Below are positions 1-6,963 of a stretch of 11,751 bases of DNA, piece after piece. The number at the start of each line of letters is the position of its first letter. Position 1 is the stretch's first letter. The notes below the pieces were generated by a model. It worked only from the letters and a program-made list of their open reading frames with translations, ran no database searches and was not told the origin of the DNA. The stretch is taken from the NCBI GenBank assembly GCA_023392035.1, contig JAEVZY010000147.1, forward strand, positions 1 through 11,751, given 5' to 3'. Made by a program: the position numbers and the translations under genes. The stretch is from Pseudomonadota bacterium (lineage in GTDB: Bacteria; Pseudomonadota; Gammaproteobacteria; Burkholderiales; Burkholderiaceae_D).

Positions 1-640
1 CGCCCAGGAACTCAAGCCCCGCCCGGTGCATTGCGCGGCGGTGGGCGCCATGCTGGCGCGCATGCATGTGGCCGCCAGCGACTTCCCGCTCCAGCAGCCG
101 AATCTGCGCGGCCTGTCGTGGTGGAACGAGACCGCGCCCCTGGTACTGCCTTTCCTGGACGAAGCCGGCCAGCATCTGCTGCGTTCGGAAATGCACTTCC
201 AGCAGAGCTTTGCCGCCAGCCCGACCTGCCACCAATTGCCGCGCGGACCGATCCATGCCGACCTGTTCCGCAACAACGTCATGTTCGACGGCGAGCGCCT
301 GACGGGCTTCTTCGACTTCTATTTCGCCGGCGTCGACACTTGGATCTTCGATGTGGCCGTGACCGCCAACGACTGGTGCGTGGACCTGGACAGCGGCGCG
401 CTGGATGCGGCGCGCCTGTCTGCCCTGCTCAACGCCTACCATGCGGTGCGGCCGTTCACAGCCGAAGAGCACGACGCCTGGGCCGCCATGCTGCGTGCCG
501 GCGCCCTGCGCTTCTGGTTGTCGCGTCTGTACGATTTGCACATGCCGCGCGAAGCCGAAATGCTCACGCCGCATGATCCGCGCCATTTCGAGCGCATTTT
601 GCGCCAGCGCATCGCGCACGCCGCTCCCCCACTTTATTGA
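1..640 (+). CDS. thrB: Homoserine kinase, 3' part (5' end outside window)
   Basis: ATP-dependent phosphorylation of L-homoserine to O-phosphohomoserine, a cytoplasmic step of threonine biosynthesis. The frame is open from base 2 and stops with TGA at 638-640, leaving about 212 C-terminal residues of a protein that usually has about 320. What is visible is the catalytic half of the aminoglycoside-phosphotransferase/choline-kinase fold: the Brenner-type motif HADLFRNNVMF (positions 256-288), followed by the metal-binding segment FFDFYFAG (309-332) and then DTWIFDVAVTANDWC, all typical of the proteobacterial ThrB of this fold rather than the GHMP-kinase ThrB of E. coli. The next gene begins about 10 bases after the stop, so the two are probably cotranscribed. 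Internal ATGs at 26 and 50 are not the start because the frame continues upstream with family-like sequence. Confidence 0.93.
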   Translation, partial: AQELKPRPVHCAAVGAMLARMHVAASDFPLQQPNLRGLSWWNETAPLVLPFLDEAGQHLLRSEMHFQQSFAASPTCHQLPRGPIHADLFRNNVMFDGERLTGFFDFYFAGVDTWIFDVAVTANDWCVDLDSGALDAARLSALLNAYHAVRPFTAEEHDAWAAMLRAGALRFWLSRLYDLHMPREAEMLTPHDPRHFERILRQRIAHAAPPLY

Positions 641-650
641 AACGCCGAGC

Positions 651-1421
651 ATGGAACGAATGACTGCCAAGAGCGGATGGGATTGGATTGTCCAGGGCTT
701 CACCCTGTTCAAACGCCAGCCGGCGGAAATGAGCACGCTGTTCCTGTCCTATCTGCTGCTGGTGCTGATGGTGGGCTTCATTCCCTTGTTCGGGCAAATC
801 CTGCCGGTGGTGTTGATTCCCGTGTTTGCGATCGGCTTCATGCAAGCCTGCGCAAATATCGAAGCCGGTCGCAAGGTCACCCCGCGCCTGTTGGGCACCG
901 GCTTCAAGTCGCCGGCCTTGCGGCGCCTGCTGACGCTTGGACTGTGTTACGCGATTGCGATTGCGCTGGCGGTGGCCCTTTCCAGCCTGTTCGACGGCGG
1001 CGCTTTCATGGGCATGATGGCTGGGCGCAAGGAAGGCCAGGACCTCGACATCCTGCCCGGCATGCTGGTATCGCTGCTGTTCTACATTCCGGCCGGTATG
1101 GCCTTCTGGCATTCCGCCGCCCTGATTGCCTGGCATGACATGCCGCTTGGCAAAGCCCTGTTCTACAGCTTCTTCGCCGTGTTTCGCGCCGGCCGCGCGT
1201 TCATCGTGTATTCGCTGGGCTGGGCCCTGATCGGCGTGCTGGCGCCGGCGCTGTTTACTTCCCTGCTGGCGGCGGTGATCTCCAAGCCCACCGCGATGTT
1301 CCTGATCCTGGTCCCGCTGTCGCTCTTTCTGACGGTGGTGATGTACTGCTCTTTCTTTCCCACCTATGTGGCCGCGTTCGGGCGCGAGCATGTGCCCATG
1401 CCCTCCACCTCCGGCAGCTGA
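651..1421 (+). CDS. BPSS1780-family inner-membrane protein
   Basis: Predicted integral inner-membrane protein of 256 aa and unknown molecular function. The sequence resembles the family named after Burkholderia pseudomallei BPSS1780, conserved in betaproteobacteria. A short cytoplasmic-looking N-terminus (GWDWIVQGFTLFKRQP, residues 9-24) is followed by about six hydrophobic segments, near residues 28-47, 49-68, 95-116, 140-165, 185-212 and 225-248. The loop between segments 2 and 3 has the family-like IEAGRKVTPRLLG stretch. I place the start at ATG 651 (MERMTAKSG); ATG 660 is an alternative giving 253 aa. Neither has a strong Shine-Dalgarno sequence, which fits translational coupling to thrB ending 10 bases upstream. 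The frame extends further upstream, but that part only overlaps thrB and has shadow-like composition. The stop lies inside a palindrome shared with convergent uvrD. The function stays open. Confidence 0.85.
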   Translation: MERMTAKSGWDWIVQGFTLFKRQPAEMSTLFLSYLLLVLMVGFIPLFGQILPVVLIPVFAIGFMQACANIEAGRKVTPRLLGTGFKSPALRRLLTLGLCYAIAIALAVALSSLFDGGAFMGMMAGRKEGQDLDILPGMLVSLLFYIPAGMAFWHSAALIAWHDMPLGKALFYSFFAVFRAGRAFIVYSLGWALIGVLAPALFTSLLAAVISKPTAMFLILVPLSLFLTVVMYCSFFPTYVAAFGREHVPMPSTSGS

Positions 1422-1433
1422 GGCGCCTCAGCT
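1416..1433. terminator. Perfect 18-bp palindrome between convergent genes
   Basis: AGCTGAGGC at 1416-1424 is followed directly by its exact reverse complement GCCTCAGCT at 1425-1433. The palindrome contains the TGA stop of the membrane-protein gene (1419-1421) and, on the other strand, the TGA stop of uvrD (1430-1428). In RNA it would fold as a seven-pair stem with a GCGC loop. No U-tract follows on either strand, so a bidirectional intrinsic terminator is plausible but not demonstrated. A further CCGG/CCGG pair (1411-1414 and 1436-1439) could lengthen the stem across a small bulge. Confidence 0.5.
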
Positions 1434-3713
1434 CACCGGCTCTTTCGACAGCTTGGCGACCGACAGGTCCAGCAATTTCATGCCGTGCCGGCCAAAGTTG
1501 ATGTTGGCGCGCGGACTGCCGCCACCCCCTTCTATCTGCACGATAACGCCTTCGCCGAACTTGGCGTGATAGACCGTCTGGCCGGGCCGCCAGCCGATGT
1601 CTTGCCGGCTGATGCTTTGCGCGATCTTGTTGGCGCCGCTCTCGGGCGCATCGTCCCAGGCGCTTTGCGGTCGGGCGAACCAGTGGTGTTGCTGCTGCAG
1701 GCGCGGTGACAGCCACTTCAGGGCTTCTTCCGGCAATTCGGACAGGAAGCGCGACTTCACCTTGTAGCGCGTCTGGCCATGCAGCATGCGGGTTTGCGCG
1801 AAGCTCAGGAACAGCCGACGCCGGGCGCGGGTGATGGCGACGTACATCAGGCGCCGCTCTTCTTCCACGCCATCGGTCGCCTGCTCGCTGTTCTCGTGCG
1901 GGAACAGGCCCTCTTCCAGGCCGGTGATGAAGACGGCATCGAACTCCAGGCCCTTGGCCGAGTGCACGGTCATCAATTGCAGGGCATCCTGCCCAGCCTG
2001 GGCCTGGTTGTCGCCTGCCTCCAGCGAAGCATGCGACAGGAAGGCCGACAAGGGCGACAGCACGGTGGACAGGGGCGCGTCGGCATCCAGGATTTCGACG
2101 CCATCGGCGCCGGCCAGTACCGGCAGTGCGGCCGGCACCTCAGGTCCAAGCAGCGCCGGCGCATCCATGGTGAAGCCTTCCTCGGACAGGAAGAGCGTGG
2201 CGGCGCTGACCAATTGCTCGAGGTTTTCGATCCGGTCCGCGCCTTCCTTTTCGTTCTGGTAGAAGGCCAGCAGGCCGCTCATTTCCAGTACCACCCGCAC
2301 CATTTCCGGCAGGGACAGGCGCTCGGTCTCGAAGCGCGCGCCTTCCACCAGCTTGATGAAGTTGGCCAGCACGCTGCCGGCCTTGCCGGGCACATGCGGT
2401 ACGGCGGCGTACAGCGACATGCCCTGCTTGCGGGCCACATCCTGCAGGTTCTCTATGGTTTTGGCGCCGATGCCGCGCCCCGGCACATTCACCACCCGCA
2501 GGAAAGCCGAATCGTTATGCGGGTTGTCCATCAGCTGCAGGTAAGCGATGGCGTCCTTGATTTCCTTGCGCTCGAAAAAGCGCTGGCCGCCATACACGCG
2601 ATACGGCATGCCGGCCGAGAACAAGGCGTGTTCCAGCACCCGCGACTGGGCGTTTGACCGGTACAGGATGGCGATTTCGCTGCGCAGCGAGCCTTCGGCG
2701 ATCAACGCCTTGGCCTGCTCGACCACCCATTGCGCCTCCTGCAGATCGCTGCTGGCTTCATAGACGCGCAGTTGCTCGCCGTGACCGGCGTCGGTGCGCA
2801 GATTCTTGCCCAGGCGGTTGGCGTTGTTGGCGATCAGCATATTGGCTGAATCGAGGATGTGGCCATGCGAGCGGTAGTTCTGTTCCAGCTTGATCAGGTT
2901 TTCGACGCGGAATTCGCGCTCGAAGGCCGCCATGTTGCCGACATTGGCCCCGCGAAAGGCGTAGATGCTCTGGTCGTCATCGCCCACCGCGAATACGGCG
3001 CCATGCTGGCCCGCCATCAGCTTGAGCCATTTGTATTGCAGGTCGTTGGTGTCCTGGAATTCGTCCACCAGGATGTGCTTGAAGCGCGCCTGATAATGCT
3101 CTCGCAGCGGCTGGTTGCGGGTCAGCAGTTCATAGGTGCGCAATAGCAGCTCGGCAAAGTCGACCACGCCTTCGCGCTGACACTGATCGTCGTAGGCGGC
3201 GTACAGCTCGACAAAGCGGCGGTTGTAGTCATCGTTGGCGTCCACATCGCGCGCGCGCAAGCCCTGTTCCTTGGCGCTGTTGATGAAGTACATCAGGTTG
3301 CGCGGCGGGTATTTTTCGTCGTCGACATTGAGCGACTTCAGCAGGCGTTTGATGGCCGAGAGCTGGTCGGCGCTGTCCATGATCTGGAAGGATTGCGGCA
3401 AAGCCGCGTCGCGATAGTGGGCGCGCAGCAGGCGGTTGCACAGGCCGTGAAAGGTGCCGATCCACATGCCGCGCGTATTGATGGGCAGCATGGCGGAAAG
3501 GCGCGACAGCATTTCCTTGGCGGCCTTGTTGGTGAATGTGACCGCCAAAACACCGGCCGGTGACACTTGCCCGGTCTGGATCAGCCAGGCGATGCGGGTG
3601 GTCAGAACCCGGGTTTTGCCGGAACCGGCCCCCGCCAGGATGAGGGCGGATTGGGACGGCAGGGTGACGGCGGCGAGCTGTTCGGGATTGAGGCCGACTA
3701 GGAGGGTTTGCAT
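1428..3713 (-). CDS. uvrD: ATP-dependent DNA helicase UvrD (SF1A)
   Basis: 3'-5' DNA helicase II, used in nucleotide excision repair and methyl-directed mismatch repair; 761 aa from ATG 3713. All superfamily 1 motifs are present in order: Walker A AGAGSGKT (residues 27-34), motif II VDEFQDTN, motif III GDDDQSIYAFRGA, motif IV with QNYRSH, motif V TVHSAKGLEFD, and motif VI VAITRARRRL. The C-terminal tail (GQTVYHAKFGEG and onward) looks like the Tudor-like domain of UvrD/PcrA that contacts RNA polymerase. I chose ATG 3713 (MQTLLVGLNPEQ) because homologues begin a few residues before the NPEQ motif. A GTG at 3761 would add 16 residues without family character and would lie upstream of the best -10 box. 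The gene is convergent with the membrane-protein gene (six bases between stops) and divergent from the accessory block. No LexA-type operator was seen. Confidence 0.96.
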   Translation of the reverse strand: MQTLLVGLNPEQLAAVTLPSQSALILAGAGSGKTRVLTTRIAWLIQTGQVSPAGVLAVTFTNKAAKEMLSRLSAMLPINTRGMWIGTFHGLCNRLLRAHYRDAALPQSFQIMDSADQLSAIKRLLKSLNVDDEKYPPRNLMYFINSAKEQGLRARDVDANDDYNRRFVELYAAYDDQCQREGVVDFAELLLRTYELLTRNQPLREHYQARFKHILVDEFQDTNDLQYKWLKLMAGQHGAVFAVGDDDQSIYAFRGANVGNMAAFEREFRVENLIKLEQNYRSHGHILDSANMLIANNANRLGKNLRTDAGHGEQLRVYEASSDLQEAQWVVEQAKALIAEGSLRSEIAILYRSNAQSRVLEHALFSAGMPYRVYGGQRFFERKEIKDAIAYLQLMDNPHNDSAFLRVVNVPGRGIGAKTIENLQDVARKQGMSLYAAVPHVPGKAGSVLANFIKLVEGARFETERLSLPEMVRVVLEMSGLLAFYQNEKEGADRIENLEQLVSAATLFLSEEGFTMDAPALLGPEVPAALPVLAGADGVEILDADAPLSTVLSPLSAFLSHASLEAGDNQAQAGQDALQLMTVHSAKGLEFDAVFITGLEEGLFPHENSEQATDGVEEERRLMYVAITRARRRLFLSFAQTRMLHGQTRYKVKSRFLSELPEEALKWLSPRLQQQHHWFARPQSAWDDAPESGANKIAQSISRQDIGWRPGQTVYHAKFGEGVIVQIEGGGGSPRANINFGRHGMKLLDLSVAKLSKEPVS

Positions 3714-3719
3714 GGGGGG

Positions 3720-3725
3720 ATTATA
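3720..3725 (-). promoter_or_regulatory. Candidate -10 box of uvrD, leaderless arrangement
   Basis: On the minus strand the sequence reads TATAAT (3725-3720), CCCCCC (3719-3714), then ATG (3713-3711). With standard sigma-70 spacing the transcript would begin on the A of the ATG, and the C-run leaves no Shine-Dalgarno sequence. The hexamer is a perfect consensus. The -35 position at 17-bp spacing (TCGGTA, 3748-3743) matches TTGACA at only three of six bases. Confidence 0.45.
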
Positions 3726-3790
3726 CCGGGCGCGCAGGGTGGTACCGATGGTGGGGAGCACCCTGACAAAGCAGTCAATTGTTCGATTAA

Positions 3791-3818
3791 GGAACTAACA
3801 GTCGATTATCGTTACCCA
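3791..3818 (+). promoter_or_regulatory. hrp-box-like ECF promoter upstream of accessory gene 1
   Basis: GGAACT (3791-3796), 15 bases, then TTACCCA (3812-3818). The published hrp box is GGAACC-N15/16-CCACNNA. The -35-like half matches five of six, and the second half keeps the A-C-N-N-A core but has TT instead of CC. It lies 71 bases upstream of the ATG at 3862. A GTTCG at 3781-3785, five bases before the box, recurs at the same offset before the box of the third gene. Confidence 0.5.
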
Positions 3819-3861
3819 GCGGCCAGTCGAACCAGCTTCAGCTATTCTCCGAGGACGTCAA

Positions 3862-5556
3862 ATGACCACCAATACGACGCAGACGCTTCCGTATCCTCTT
3901 CCGACCACCACCTCGATCACGAAAGCTGACTCAAAGCAGCCACAGTCGTCCGCGCTCTCCGTCATTCATGGCGAGTTGAGCGAAAAGCAGAAGGCCGGGC
4001 ACGAGGTAGAGCGCGCGAACCTCAAGTTATCTCGAACGGAAAGCAAGAAGAGGCTCAGTGCAGATCTGGCTGAGCATTCACAGTCCGGGCTCTCCAGCCC
4101 CAGGCAAGAAGCGGCCCTGCACCAGAGCGTACACGAGGGTGAAGCGCAACAAGCCTCAGGCCCTGGTGATCTTGGCGACATTTTCGCGAAGCTGGCAAAT
4201 GAAGCCGCAAGCGCCATTGGCTACGGCGAAAGGAAAGACGAGGTGCCTGACCCGGACGCCGCTACCAAGAAGCTGAGGCGAAAGTCCGCTTTCGTGGAAC
4301 GCAGCAAGTCGGCCCGAAATTCTCAGGGAAACTCTTCTTCGCGTGTAACACCGAGATCGCCCAAAGCTCCATTGGAGGGGAAAAGCGCCAGAGCTTCTGG
4401 AAATTCTTCTTCCGAGGCAAACTCGAAATTGTTCGAAAAGCCGTTAATGGGTACAGAGGCCAAAAACGCCATCACGAAAAAGATCCCTCTCGTACTGAAG
4501 AAACTGTCTTCTTCCCTGGAGAAGACACGCGCGGAGAATGCCGAAGCGAATCCGCATGAGCAGAAACTGGCAGAGAACTTGAATCAGGCATCCACCGCAG
4601 CGAAGAGAAGGAAAGTATTTACCGACCTCGCCAAGCCGGGAGCGGTGATCGCCTTGGGGCGTACTCATAATGGGGACACGACTTCAGACTGGGCATCCTT
4701 TCTTCCGATTTTTTCGGAGGAGCTGTCGGCATCTCCCGAAAAATTCCTTGTCGTGATGGACGGCGTGCCGTCGGCAGCCACTCGCGATCGAATGAAAAAC
4801 TATCACAACGATTTGATTCCCCAAGCCCTGCTTGCAATTGAAGGACTTGAAATACAAGGTTCCGATAGTGGCCCATGGCAGGACATCGCGTCCAACTCAA
4901 CGGAACTCCTCAGGGCCATCAGCGGGAAATACTCGAAAAAAGAAGTTCTACCGAAACTGCAGAGGCTGCTCGACACCGCAATCGAGCTGAATCTGCTGGA
5001 CAAGAAAACCAAAAAATCTGTCGAGCAGGCCTTCAAGAGTGGAGCGCTCGGACTCGGCAAGGTGAAAGAGACGCTTCGCATGCTGGAGAAGGCGGCCACT
5101 ATCGACAAGGTCTTGAAAGAACAAAGCTCCCCGGCCGCATCACAGGGAAAGCTGAAACAAATAGAGCGCCTGATGGAGAAACACCCTGATCGCACGATTA
5201 TCGTGCTCGACAGTTTCGCAAACATGCATACCGGAACGCGAGTGATAGAGGAACCGGATTACATGCACCTCCCATTCGAACTGGATTCAGAGGAAGACCT
5301 GCAAAAAAATGTGGACGGCCTATTGAAGATTCGCACTGTCCCGGGGTGGGTAGACAGCTTGCCACCCGCACTTCGAAAGCAGACATTCAGCTTCCCGATA
5401 GAGAATACCGCAGCAACATCAAAGTCCACCGAGGGCAAACTCGAAGATATTGCAAGTTATCGATTCGCCGACCAGAAATTGGGGAAGGATGTTCAAAAGA
5501 TGCACCGCCCGAACATCATGCTGTCCATTCGCGCGCTCAAGGAGTTGCGCGACTGA
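3862..5556 (+). CDS. Accessory protein 1, candidate type III effector (564 aa)
   Basis: I do not recognise the family. The ATG at 3862 has a good Shine-Dalgarno GAGGA (3851-3855, spacing six). The N-terminal about 230 residues look disordered: 13 of the first 30 are Ser or Thr, there is no Asp or Glu before residue 23, and an imperfect repeat KSAR-x-GNSSS occurs at 149-160 and 174-184. A basic cluster KKLRRK sits at 136-141 and KRRK at 248-251. From about 255 a folded domain is likely: a hydrophobic strand ending in LGRTHNGD (265-272), a strand FLVVMDGVP (295-303), a long helical, charged middle, and a late strand TIIVLDSF followed by an HTGTR turn (445-460). This order loosely recalls the ChaN/EreA/TIKI fold (strand, GxxH, then acidic strand), but the usual Glu after LG is Arg here, so I would not assign it. 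An hrp-box-like promoter upstream and the features of the two following genes suggest a secreted effector. Confidence 0.8.
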   Translation: MTTNTTQTLPYPLPTTTSITKADSKQPQSSALSVIHGELSEKQKAGHEVERANLKLSRTESKKRLSADLAEHSQSGLSSPRQEAALHQSVHEGEAQQASGPGDLGDIFAKLANEAASAIGYGERKDEVPDPDAATKKLRRKSAFVERSKSARNSQGNSSSRVTPRSPKAPLEGKSARASGNSSSEANSKLFEKPLMGTEAKNAITKKIPLVLKKLSSSLEKTRAENAEANPHEQKLAENLNQASTAAKRRKVFTDLAKPGAVIALGRTHNGDTTSDWASFLPIFSEELSASPEKFLVVMDGVPSAATRDRMKNYHNDLIPQALLAIEGLEIQGSDSGPWQDIASNSTELLRAISGKYSKKEVLPKLQRLLDTAIELNLLDKKTKKSVEQAFKSGALGLGKVKETLRMLEKAATIDKVLKEQSSPAASQGKLKQIERLMEKHPDRTIIVLDSFANMHTGTRVIEEPDYMHLPFELDSEEDLQKNVDGLLKIRTVPGWVDSLPPALRKQTFSFPIENTAATSKSTEGKLEDIASYRFADQKLGKDVQKMHRPNIMLSIRALKELRD

Positions 5557-5574
5557 GCTGACAGGCAAGCAGAG

Positions 5575-5602
5575 GGAACTTGATTCGACCTCTCGCAACG
5601 TA
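5575..5602 (+). promoter_or_regulatory. hrp-box-like ECF promoter upstream of accessory gene 2
   Basis: GGAACT (5575-5580), 15 bases, then CAACGTA (5596-5602), in the 66-base gap after the first accessory gene. The hrp-box -35 half matches five of six, and the second half matches C-x-A-C-N-N-A. It is 48 bases from the ATG at 5623, and the predicted start of transcription would fall inside the hairpin at 5603-5624. Confidence 0.45.
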
Positions 5603-5624
5603 ATGGCTTTTGGTGAAAAGCCAT
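5603..5624 (+). promoter_or_regulatory. Hairpin covering the start codon of accessory gene 2
   Basis: ATGGCTTTT (5603-5611) and its exact reverse complement AAAAGCCAT (5616-5624) flank a GGTG loop. The second arm includes A and U of the AUG start codon, and the loop holds most of the likely ribosome-binding sequence GGTGA (5612-5616). Folding would therefore limit initiation. No T-run follows, so it is not a standard intrinsic terminator. Confidence 0.5.
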
Positions 5625-6831
5625 GCATAAAGCAGTCCACTGGGCGAACCCGCCCGCCTCTCCGACGGCTGGGCTAAAAGATTCAGGGCAGTCTGCGCAG
5701 TCCCCTGTCCTGCCTGATGATTTGGTTGACCGCGTCGTCAGGTTGACTGTTCGCTTCCGTGACTTGTCCGCCCTGAGTGTGCTATCCAGTTCCTGGTCGC
5801 GTGGCTCTCGCCGTTTCATGGGAGAGGTGCGCGACCTGGCGCTGGGCAACCCAGGAAGTGAACCCCTTATAACGGTGGACAGGCGACACCTGAGCCTTGC
5901 CCTGAACTACGCTTTGCTGCGCTTGCAAAGAAAGCCCTCCGCCGAGGCAAAGGAAATTGCTGAAGTTGCCGTACTGCGGAGCAAGCTGCCGCAACTGTGG
6001 AGGCATTCACTATCCGAGCAATTCGATCTCTTATGGAACATGACGGGCTTGAACAAGGAGGCTTGGAGTTCGTTGATCCAGCTTTCAGGGCGAAGGAAAG
6101 CGGAGCTGAATTTGCTCACTCTCCACCCCGATGCCAGAAAACTCTTCACCGAGAAAGCCTACGAAGAGGCCTACAAGGCGGCGGAAAAATCATTCGAGGA
6201 TTTTCTGGAAGAGGCAGGCGGCGGTGCACTGCACGACTATCCCGTGGTGATTCGCAAGATGGGCGAGAAAATGTGCTACGGCCATCCTTTCCCCCAAATG
6301 CTGCTGAGCAGCCTTTGCTTTCGACCTCTGGCGTGTCACCACCTTATCCGGATTGCGTCCGAGTGCGAGCTTGAGGGTTTCTTCCAGTTTGTACGCGGCG
6401 TCAACAAGCACTGCGCGAAAAATGTCGACGCACTGGCTACTCTGGTTTCAGTTATGACCCGCAAGCTGGCCAGCGCCGACAAGCACGAGCTGTCCGCGCT
6501 CCCTTTTGAGACGCTCAGGGATGCAATGTATCAAGTCGGCCACCTCTATTGCGACGGGACGGCCCTGGTCGGAGCAAGCGCGCCCATCCTGGAGATGGTC
6601 AAGGATGAACGCCAAAAAGCCTTGCTGCGCTTGGCGAAAAATATTTCCGCCATTGTCGAATCCATTCCCCAAACAGAAACTGAATGTCGAGCAAAAATAT
6701 TGAAGCCCATGATGCAATATCTGCGCTCACAACCCTCCGGCAACAAAGAAGCGAGAGACGTCAAGCAGCAAATCAAAGCCAGGGCAAAAAGGGAGAATTG
6801 GCTACCCGACAATCCATATTTGAAGTTTTGA
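5623..6831 (+). CDS. Accessory protein 2 with F-box-like motif, candidate effector (402 aa)
   Basis: No full-length family recognised. The start is well bounded: an in-frame TGA lies at 5614-5616 and ATG 5623 is the first start after it, with GGTGA (5612-5616) six bases upstream. Residues 1-29 are Pro/Ser/Ala-rich without acidic residues until Asp20, as in type III secreted N-termini. Residues 30-66 fit the eukaryotic F-box: L30-P31, L34, V38-V39, L41, D47-L48, L51, V53-L54 and W58 occupy the conserved hydrophobic, D-L and Trp positions, with one extra residue in the central loop. F-boxes bind Skp1 and recruit targets to SCF ubiquitin ligases; bacterial examples include Agrobacterium VirF and Ralstonia GALA proteins. 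The remainder (about 70-402) looks all-helical, with no leucine-rich or ankyrin repeats that I can see, and ends in a basic tail. There is no signal peptide or membrane segment. The host-directed role is inferred. Confidence 0.8.
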   Translation: MHKAVHWANPPASPTAGLKDSGQSAQSPVLPDDLVDRVVRLTVRFRDLSALSVLSSSWSRGSRRFMGEVRDLALGNPGSEPLITVDRRHLSLALNYALLRLQRKPSAEAKEIAEVAVLRSKLPQLWRHSLSEQFDLLWNMTGLNKEAWSSLIQLSGRRKAELNLLTLHPDARKLFTEKAYEEAYKAAEKSFEDFLEEAGGGALHDYPVVIRKMGEKMCYGHPFPQMLLSSLCFRPLACHHLIRIASECELEGFFQFVRGVNKHCAKNVDALATLVSVMTRKLASADKHELSALPFETLRDAMYQVGHLYCDGTALVGASAPILEMVKDERQKALLRLAKNISAIVESIPQTETECRAKILKPMMQYLRSQPSGNKEARDVKQQIKARAKRENWLPDNPYLKF

Positions 6832-6963
6832 TTTGACAGAAGCCGACGGTACCAGGCACTAATTCCCACGATGGTTCGTTAATGGAACAAATGCACTCAG
6901 GGAGTTACCAAACGCCCACTTCCAAGCAGCCGAGTCGCCTTTCCATCCTGAGGGATCAAGATC
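6832..6963 (+). other. 132-bp intergenic region between accessory genes 2 and 3
   Basis: It contains the hrp-box-like promoter of the third gene (6884-6911), the preceding GTTCG (6874-6878) and the ribosome-binding sequence GAGGGA (6950-6955, eight bases before ATG 6964). I see no intrinsic terminator after the second gene and no small reading frame with a supported start. Confidence 0.6.
6884..6911 (+). promoter_or_regulatory. hrp-box-like ECF promoter upstream of accessory gene 3
   Basis: GGAACA (6884-6889), 15 bases, then TTACCAA (6905-6911). It is nearly the same as the site before the first accessory gene: both have GTTCG, five bases, GGAAC, fifteen bases, GTTACC. It lies 80 bases upstream of ATG 6964. 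Confidence 0.5.

Noticed and set aside
405..650. Upstream extension of the membrane-protein frame to 405
   Set aside because: It lies within thrB, is Cys/Arg/Pro-rich, and the family N-terminus begins at about 651.
564..1391. Long minus-strand open frame of 275 codons opposite the membrane-protein gene
   Set aside because: Gln/His/Arg-rich shadow of a GC-rich gene, with no family features.
3714..3761. GTG 3761 as uvrD start
   Set aside because: The added 16 residues lack family character, there is no ribosome-binding site, and the -10 box would be inside the gene.
3782..3804. TTCG-N15-GTCG upstream of accessory gene 1, resembling the hrpII box TTCG-N16-TTCG of Ralstonia
   Set aside because: The second half is GTCG and the spacing is 15, and nothing equivalent precedes the other two genes. 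The GGAAC-N15-NNACNNA pattern explains all three.
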